A program made the position numbers and the translations under genes. The notes below the pieces were generated by a model. It was given only the letters and a program-made list of their open reading frames with translations, was not told where the DNA came from and did not search any database. Positions 50,957 through 64,000 of a stretch of 64,000 nucleotides of DNA are shown here, in pieces. Numbering within the stretch: position 1 is the first letter of the stretch; the number at the start of each line of letters is the position of its first letter. The stretch comes from Deltaproteobacteria bacterium (GTDB lineage: Bacteria > Myxococcota_A > Polyangia > HGW-17 > JAJRWW01), in assembly GCA_029938605.1 (NCBI GenBank), contig JAOZUO010000011.1:17474-81473 (forward strand), given 5' to 3'.

Positions 50957-51634
50957 TCAGGGGTTATATGATTTCAGGGTGCCTTTTCTGGCTCGCCGAT
51001 CTACCTCCGCCCGCAGGTGGTGTAGCATCTGCTCGGATCCCCAAACGATTCCATTATTCAACTTGGATCGGCTGACATGCAGGTCCGGAATGGCCTGCAT
51101 GGTGGTGACGGCCAGGGTCCAGTTCTTTCCCCAGGAGTATAGATTCAGTCGCCCCCAGTAGCTCTTCATGGAACCACGATGCCGCACCCAGGAAAGCTTG
51201 TAGCCGCCGTTGGCCCCCCGGCTCCAGTCGTACCTCACCGCCACCCAGGCGTTGGCTACCGGCCACGGCAAAGACAGGATCACCACCGCCCAGATCTTGT
51301 TCTTTCCACGTTTTCGCACCACCCGGCAGCTCTTCACCTTCGGCATGTAGCCGTCGATGCGCTTGCAGTCCATGAAGGTATCCATGACCTCAGAGGGTTT
51401 GGCGGCGATGAGCAACATGCCCGTGGGCTTCCAGAACTTAGAGGACTTATCCACCCGTGTGACGTGCTTCCAGTTGGCCAGCTTCAGCCGATCGAAGTAG
51501 CTGATCCTGGGGCCCTTGCGAGCACGGGCCTCTGGTGCCAGGGCAAGTCCGGTACCCGCAAGGGCAATAAGGATGGCTATGGTCTTGGTATATCGCACGG
51601 TGGTTTCGACGGGGGTCAAGGGCTTCACATTCAA
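50957..51634 (-). CDS. Exported START/SRPBCC-like protein
   Basis: A 225-residue protein with a signal peptide (TKTIAILIALAGTGLALAP) and a mature part resembling START/polyketide-cyclase (SRPBCC) lipid-binding domains: VMDTFMDCKRIDGYMPKVKS, CRVVRKRGKNKIWAVVILSL, SWGKNWTLAVTTMQAIPDLH. The family binds hydrophobic ligands in a deep cavity. The start is unclear: TTG at 51634 opens the frame, and GTG at 51628 or 51598 are alternatives; none has a strong ribosome site. It lies 24 bp downstream of rpoC and may be the last gene of that transcript. Confidence 0.6.
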   Translation of the reverse strand: MNVKPLTPVETTVRYTKTIAILIALAGTGLALAPEARARKGPRISYFDRLKLANWKHVTRVDKSSKFWKPTGMLLIAAKPSEVMDTFMDCKRIDGYMPKVKSCRVVRKRGKNKIWAVVILSLPWPVANAWVAVRYDWSRGANGGYKLSWVRHRGSMKSYWGRLNLYSWGKNWTLAVTTMQAIPDLHVSRSKLNNGIVWGSEQMLHHLRAEVDRRARKGTLKSYNP

Positions 51635-51658
51635 TCCAAGAGAACCGCCAGATTGAAG

Positions 51659-55831
<4,173 letters not shown>

Positions 55832-55880
55832 GACCAACCTGTCCTTACGACCGCCTTAGGGGCGGAACGAAATCGGTTCT

Positions 55881-60059
<4,179 letters not shown>

Positions 60060-60081
60060 GGGGGCACTACCTCCCCAACGT

Positions 60082-60131
60082 AGAAAAGCGGTATTCGGAC
60101 GAATTCAGTACGGATCCGTCCGAATACCGCT
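60082..60131 (-). terminator. Attenuator-like hairpin between rplL and rpoB
   Basis: On the reverse strand, AGCGGTATTCGGACG and CGTCCGAATACCGCT form a perfect 15-bp stem (60087-60101 with 60117-60131) around a 15-nt loop, followed by TTTTC. The T-run is short, which fits a partial terminator. E. coli has a known attenuator and RNase III site in this same gap that lowers rpoB relative to ribosomal-protein output. Confidence 0.65.
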
Positions 60132-60199
60132 CTGTACGCGGTGTTTCACGACCATTTCTCAGTAGTCTACGCAGGCTCTTAACTCCGACCCTACGATTT

Positions 60200-60577
60200 C
60201 TACTTGATCTCTACAGTTGCTCCCGCATCCTCGAGCTTCTTCTTGACCTCTTCGGCCTCGTCCTTGGCAACGCCCTCCTTGACCGCATTGGGGGCGCCAT
60301 CTACGAGGGTCTTGGCCTCCTTGAGGCCGAGGCTCGTGACCTCGCGAACGGCCTTGATGACCTGGATCTTCTTCTCACCAACCATGGTGAGCATGACGTC
60401 GAACTCAGTCTGCTCCTCGACGGCGGCGCCCGCATCAGCGGCCATGGCGGGACCCGCCACTGCGACCGGTGCGGCCTCGACGCCCCACTTGTCTTCGAGC
60501 GTCTTGACCAGATTCGACAGGTCCATGACAGTCAGGGTGCTGAGATAGTCGATAACCTGCTCTTCGGTGACAGCCAT
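60200..60577 (-). CDS. rplL: Ribosomal protein bL12 (L7/L12)
   Basis: A 125-residue protein with the N-terminal dimerisation helix ([20 protein letters not shown]), an Ala-rich hinge and the conserved C-terminal factor-binding domain ([40 protein letters not shown]). It forms the stalk that recruits translation factors. GAAGGAGAAAAG lies before the ATG. It sits 75 bp downstream of rplJ, a gap that is AT-rich around TATATA and could hold an extra promoter. Confidence 0.98.
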   Translation of the reverse strand: MAVTEEQVIDYLSTLTVMDLSNLVKTLEDKWGVEAAPVAVAGPAMAADAGAAVEEQTEFDVMLTMVGEKKIQVIKAVREVTSLGLKEAKTLVDGAPNAVKEGVAKDEAEEVKKKLEDAGATVEIK

Positions 60578-60652
60578 TTTCTTTTCTCCTTCGACTTTGC
60601 TTCGGTACGGGCAAAGCAGCCCACACGCTATATATTCTGCTTATCTGTTTAC

Positions 60653-61174
60653 CTAACCGTCTTCGAGCTGCCGTTTACGCGACTCGAGCACCAGCAACAT
60701 CCGCTGAGGCGCAGCAATCATCAACCGGAGTAGGTTCTGCGGCGCCGCAAGCATGGTGGCGAGAAGCTTCGACCGAAGCTCATCCTTGGAGGGCATCCTC
60801 GAAAGCTGCTCAACGTTCACAGCGTCAAGCAACGACTCAAAGAAACCGCCCTTAATCGTGAATTTCTTGTGATCTTTGGAACACTTAACCGCGGCCTTGG
60901 CGGGGGCCACCGGATCCGTGCGATTGAAGGCGACAGCCGTGGTTCCGTCTAGCAGGGTGTTGAGTCCCTCCAGGGGCGTTCCCATGACGGCGCGCTCCAG
61001 CAGCGTGTTCTTCACCACCTTGTAAACGCACTCGGCCTCGCGAAACTCCTTGCGGACCGCCTCGGCGTTGGCCACCGTGAGACCCTTGAAATCGGCCAGG
61101 ATGACGGCGCCACCCTCCAAGGCCAGATCCTGTTGGAGTTGCTCGATCATCTGTTCTTTTTCCGTACGATTCAT
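60653..61174 (-). CDS. rplJ: Ribosomal protein uL10
   Basis: A 173-residue protein (E. coli 165) with the rRNA-binding N-terminal domain (VILADFKGLTVANAEAVRKE, FREAECVYKVVKNTLLERAV, GTTAVAFNRTDPVAPAKAAV) and a C-terminal helix that binds L7/L12 dimers. The start is ATG 61172-61174. Only 20 bp separate it from rplA, too little for the long L10 leader of E. coli, so autoregulation probably differs. Confidence 0.97.
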   Translation of the reverse strand: MNRTEKEQMIEQLQQDLALEGGAVILADFKGLTVANAEAVRKEFREAECVYKVVKNTLLERAVMGTPLEGLNTLLDGTTAVAFNRTDPVAPAKAAVKCSKDHKKFTIKGGFFESLLDAVNVEQLSRMPSKDELRSKLLATMLAAPQNLLRLMIAAPQRMLLVLESRKRQLEDG

Positions 61175-61194
61175 GGCTATTCTCCCAGACCCGC

Positions 61195-61905
61195 CTACTT
61201 GGCGATCTGCGCCAGCACCGCGGCGCTGTCCAGCTTGATGCCCGGGCCCATGGTGGTCGACACGGTGATACTCTGAACGTATGTGCCCTTGGCGGTGGAC
61301 GGCTTGAGCTTCATCAGCATGTCCATCAGAGCGATCAGGTTCTCCCGGAGCTTGTCGGCACCGAAGGAGATGCGGCCCAGGGGAGCGTGGACGATCCCGG
61401 CCTTCTCCACCCGGAACTCCACCCGCCCGGCCTTCATCTCTCTGACGGCCTTGGCAACGTCCATGGTTACCGTGCCTACCTTCGGGTTGGGCATCATTCC
61501 GCGGGGTCCGAGTACCCGTCCAAGGCGCCCCACCAGCCCCATCATATCGGGGGTGGAGATGGCCTTGTCGAAGTCCAGCCAGCCCTCTTTCTGGATCTTG
61601 TCTACATATTCCTCGGCGCCCACGAAGTCCGCGCCGGCCTCCTCGGCCTCGGTGGCCTTGTCACCCTTGGCAAACACCAGAACCCGCGCCGTCTTGCCGG
61701 TGCCATGCGGAAGCACCAACGCGCCCCGGACCATCTGATCCGCATGACGGGGATTGACACCCAGCTTGACGGCAATGTCCACCGACTCATCAAACTTGGC
61801 AAAGCTACAGTTCGGCAGGATTTCAAGGGCTTCATCGAGCGGATACCGCTTGGTCCGCTCCACCCGCTCTAACACTTTTTTGTACTTCTTACCGGTTTTT
61901 GGCAT
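61195..61905 (-). CDS. rplA: Ribosomal protein uL1
   Basis: A 236-residue protein (E. coli 234) from ATG 61903-61905, [18 protein letters not shown]. Signature segments are [59 protein letters not shown] and [15 protein letters not shown]. The upstream open frame without ribosome site was excluded. The 113-bp gap to rplK is longer than usual and shows no ORF. Confidence 0.98.
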   Translation of the reverse strand: MPKTGKKYKKVLERVERTKRYPLDEALEILPNCSFAKFDESVDIAVKLGVNPRHADQMVRGALVLPHGTGKTARVLVFAKGDKATEAEEAGADFVGAEEYVDKIQKEGWLDFDKAISTPDMMGLVGRLGRVLGPRGMMPNPKVGTVTMDVAKAVREMKAGRVEFRVEKAGIVHAPLGRISFGADKLRENLIALMDMLMKLKPSTAKGTYVQSITVSTTMGPGIKLDSAAVLAQIAK

Positions 61906-62019
61906 GTCCGCCCTGTGTCGACGCCCTCGCGCCTGCCACCAGTTGTACGGGAGGTGGTGTGCCCGTGGTGAAGGCAGCAACCGCTGCCCAGTACTCTAGT
62001 CGTCGAAAAATCTGAAAGT

Positions 62020-62460
62020 CTAGTCGATCACGTCCAAGCCCATGGACCGGGCCGAGCCCTCGATGATCAGCATGGCGCCCTCGATATCCACGGCGTTGAG
62101 ATCCTCCATCTTGATCTCGGCGATGCGCCGGATGGACTCACGATTGACGCGACCCACCTTCGTTTTGTTGGGCTCGGGGGAACCGGTGCCCGGCTTGCCC
62201 TCGGTGGCCAGCCCGGCCTCTTTCTTCAGGAGGACCGACGCGGGCGGGGTCTTGGTAATGAAGGAGAAGGTCCGGTCAGCGTACACAGTGATCACCGCGG
62301 GGATGATCATGCCCTCATCTTTTTGGGTCCGGGCGTTGAACTCCTTGCAGAACTGCATGATGTTGAGGCCATGCTGTCCCAAGGCGGGTCCTACCGGCGG
62401 AGAGGGGTTGGCCTTGCCCGCGGGCACCTGCAATTTGATCTGACCGATGGCCTTTTTCAT
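62020..62460 (-). CDS. rplK: Ribosomal protein uL11
   Basis: A 146-residue protein (E. coli 142) with [38 protein letters not shown] and [17 protein letters not shown]. These are the hallmarks of L11, which binds the GTPase-associated rRNA. The start is ATG 62458-62460 ([12 protein letters not shown]); eleven further in-frame codons upstream are unlikely to be used. Confidence 0.98.
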   Translation of the reverse strand: MKKAIGQIKLQVPAGKANPSPPVGPALGQHGLNIMQFCKEFNARTQKDEGMIIPAVITVYADRTFSFITKTPPASVLLKKEAGLATEGKPGTGSPEPNKTKVGRVNRESIRRIAEIKMEDLNAVDIEGAMLIIEGSARSMGLDVID

Positions 62461-62541
62461 GACGTTCGTTCCTTCTGATACCCGTATGGTCATTCGCGGC
62501 CGGGAGCTCGCGTCGCCGCGACCGCCCTGACTGCTGCTACG

Positions 62542-63132
62542 CTATGATTTTTCCACCTGCGTGAAGTCCAGCTCCACCGGCGTGGCGCGGCCAAAGATGG
62601 AGACCAGCACCCGGATCTTCTGCTTCTCCGGCTTGACCTCTTCGACAATGCCCGAGAAGTTGGAAAACGGGCCGTCGATGACGCGAACCGTCTCACCCTC
62701 TTCAAACAAGACCTTGGGCGTGGGCTTAGCCGCACCCTCGGTCTCGGCCTGCTTGACTGAATTGATCTCGCGATCCGGCACCGGGCTGGGGTTGTTGCCG
62801 CCCAAAAACCCCGTGATCTTCGGGGTGCCCTTAACCACATGCCAGGTCTTCCGGGTCAGCTTCATCCGCACGAACATGTACCCGGGAAAGAACTTCCGTG
62901 TGGTAGTACGCCGCTGCCCCTTACGCATCTCGACGACGGATTCGGTGGGGATCAGGATCTCCTCGAAGTGATCCTCAAGACCTTCCACCCGTACACGCTC
63001 CAGTAGCGAGGCCTCCGCGCGGCTCTCATGGCCTGAGTACGTGTGCACCACGTACCAACGCATCTCCGCTTCATCACTGGAGTTCGTCAGACTTTTGCGC
63101 TCTACGTCCTTGATTCCACTCACGCTGCTCAC
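62542..63132 (-). CDS. nusG: Transcription termination/antitermination protein NusG
   Basis: A protein of 196 residues if the GTG at 63130-63132 is used; this codon overlaps the secE stop (GTGA), a typical coupling. A shorter start at ATG 63063 would give MRWYVVHTYSGHE, closer to the usual length. The NGN domain (RWYVVHTYSGHESRAEASL, FFPGYMFVRMKLTRKTWHVV) and the C-terminal KOW domain (GETVRVIDGPFSNFSGIVEE) are intact. A short acidic insertion (SPVPDREINSVKQAETEG) lies between them. Confidence 0.96.
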   Translation of the reverse strand: MSSVSGIKDVERKSLTNSSDEAEMRWYVVHTYSGHESRAEASLLERVRVEGLEDHFEEILIPTESVVEMRKGQRRTTTRKFFPGYMFVRMKLTRKTWHVVKGTPKITGFLGGNNPSPVPDREINSVKQAETEGAAKPTPKVLFEEGETVRVIDGPFSNFSGIVEEVKPEKQKIRVLVSIFGRATPVELDFTQVEKS

Positions 63133-63485
63133 CCGAGAATGTATCCGGTCACTCGAGACCAGATCGCATCAAAAATCTGTAGGAATATCGCTGCGATAAT
63201 CACCGTAATGATCACAACAACCGTTGCCTGGGAGGTCTCCTTGCGCGTGGGCCAGGTGACCTTTCGAAGCTCGGAGACAGTCTCAGAAGCCGACTGCTGG
63301 GTGGAGCGGTGTCGCCACACCATGAATGTCGCAATCATCGCCATTCCGATGCCCACTCCATTTACATAGAGTTGCGGAGGCTTCTGGAAATAGCCCCAGA
63401 CCCAATCCGTGGACATGACCAGCACATAGGCGAGGATCATGCCGCCTACAATGAACATCAGCTGAACGTATTTTCTCTCACCCAT
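63129..63485 (-). CDS. secE: Preprotein translocase subunit SecE
   Basis: A 118-residue protein with three hydrophobic segments: MFIVGGMILAYVLVM, GVGIGMAMIATFMVW and VVVIITVIIAAIFLQIF. The conserved SecE core is ELRKVTWPTRKETSQATVVV. Three-helix SecE proteins occur in Gammaproteobacteria, while many bacteria have one helix. The start is ATG 63483-63485. It follows tRNA-Trp by 48 bp. Confidence 0.96.
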   Translation of the reverse strand: MGERKYVQLMFIVGGMILAYVLVMSTDWVWGYFQKPPQLYVNGVGIGMAMIATFMVWRHRSTQQSASETVSELRKVTWPTRKETSQATVVVIITVIIAAIFLQIFDAIWSRVTGYILG

Positions 63486-63533
63486 GGGTCACCCGGGGTA
63501 CGGTCGCCATTCCAATCGATTGGCCGTCGTCAT

Positions 63534-63606
63534 CAGGGCAGGAGGGATTCGAACCCCCAACCATCGGATTTGGAATCCGGCGCTCTACCGTTAGAGCTAC
63601 TGCCCT
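63534..63606 (-). tRNA. tRNA-Trp (CCA)
   Basis: A 73-nt cloverleaf. The acceptor stem is AGGGCAG with CTGCCCT, discriminator G, no encoded CCA. The anticodon stem CCGGA/TCCGA has loop TTCCAAA, giving anticodon CCA. The T arm is GGGGG-TTCGAAT-CCCTC. It sits between rpmG and secE, the common order. Confidence 0.97.
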
Positions 63607-63687
63607 ATCAGGGTTGGCCGTGACCATCCCTTTGTCGTTTTGCCGATCGAAATCCTCGCGCCTGCGCGCTTTGCTTTTCGCCGCCGC

Positions 63688-63843
63688 TTACTTGGTCTCG
63701 CGGTGGGGCGTGTGCTTCCTACAGAACCGACAATATTTGGAAAACTCCAGTTTATCAGGAGTCGTCCGCTTGTTCTTCGTAGTCGTGTAGTTGCGGTTTT
63801 TGCAGTCACGACACTCGAGCGTAACAATAATTCGATTGCCCAT
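63688..63843 (-). CDS. rpmG: Ribosomal protein bL33
   Basis: A 51-residue protein, [18 protein letters not shown] then [33 protein letters not shown]. It keeps both zinc-type CxxC pairs (CRDC, CRFC), i.e. a C+ form of L33. ATG is at 63841-63843; the upstream open frame is not part of the gene. Confidence 0.96.
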   Translation of the reverse strand: MGNRIIVTLECRDCKNRNYTTTKNKRTTPDKLEFSKYCRFCRKHTPHRETK

Positions 63844-63945
63844 TGATCCAAATCCTGGCCTTAGCCCGCCAGAGGCCACCGTGGCACATCCTGGCATTGA
63901 ACAAGCGCCGGAGTATACACTCATCAGCGCCTGCGTGCTAGCGAA

Positions 63946-64000
63946 TTACTCGATGATCTTGGTCACCACGCCGCTGCCCACGGTGCGACCGCCCTCGCGG
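63946..64000 (-). CDS. tuf: Elongation factor Tu, C-terminal end (partial)
   Basis: The reverse strand ends with REGGRTVGSGVVTKIIE and a TAA stop at 63946-63948, the invariant end of EF-Tu. The rest lies outside the window. It is the upstream gene of the rpmG-tRNA-Trp-secE-nusG cluster. Confidence 0.95.
   Translation of the reverse strand, partial: REGGRTVGSGVVTKIIE

Overview
This is high-GC chromosomal DNA from what looks like a deltaproteobacterial lineage of the Myxococcota/Bradymonadota kind. That placement is inferred from gene content: a Ser/Thr kinase fused to WD40 repeats, an FHA-domain membrane protease, several PEGA-domain proteins, TPR proteins with AgmX/PglI-like tails, a MopE-type Cys/Asp-repeat lipoprotein, an NtrC-type regulator and many lipoproteins of unknown role. 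The right end carries a conserved transcription/translation cluster. Almost all of the window is coding. No prophage, CRISPR array or antibiotic-resistance island is visible.

Left region (1-28 kb). A purN-purH pair runs off the left edge and is followed by a palindrome-bounded element (1371-1615). Then come an FG-GAP lipoprotein and an outer-membrane protein whose signal-peptide region carries a 52-codon hairpin insertion. Next are a kinase-WD40 receptor, a small Cys-rich lipoprotein, an Omp85-like barrel coupled to a TPR protein, an inositol-monophosphatase-type enzyme, a translationally coupled pair (an N-terminally FlgT-like protein and a PEGA lipoprotein), an IS200 transposase remnant and an S41 peptidase lipoprotein. 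A block of envelope genes (OMP barrel, acidic protein, PEGA protein), an NtrC regulator, a PMT-type glycosyltransferase, a CPBP protease and an FHA-TM-coiled-coil-trypsin protein complete this part.

Middle region (28-51 kb). This holds PEGA and TPR proteins, a YkvA/DUF1232 protein, a MopE/choice-of-anchor-L lipoprotein, and a minus-strand run of def, a 36-codon small ORF, an MlaF-like ATPase, an MlaD-like protein and an ABC auxiliary lipoprotein. No permease gene lies beside the transporter genes. Further on are FmdB, a histidine phosphatase, a beta-propeller/transglutaminase protein, sohB, a GAF/HD-GYP protein with an apparent 1-nt frameshift, a 32-codon lipoprotein, two coupled TPR proteins, a TPR-barrel protein, a FecR lipoprotein with a roughly 240-residue polybasic tail, and a protein made of ten IPT/TIG domains with cysteine pairs in alternate domains. 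A self-contained tRNA-Cys transcription unit (promoter, gene, terminator) follows.

Right region (51-64 kb). On the minus strand, in transcription order: tuf (partial), rpmG, tRNA-Trp, secE, nusG, rplK, rplA, rplJ, rplL, rpoB, rpoC and a secreted START-like protein. A hairpin with a short T-tract lies between rplL and rpoB where E. coli has an attenuator. Three related long hairpin elements (3414-3590, 10777-10938, 47908-48047) point to a dispersed repeat family in this genome.
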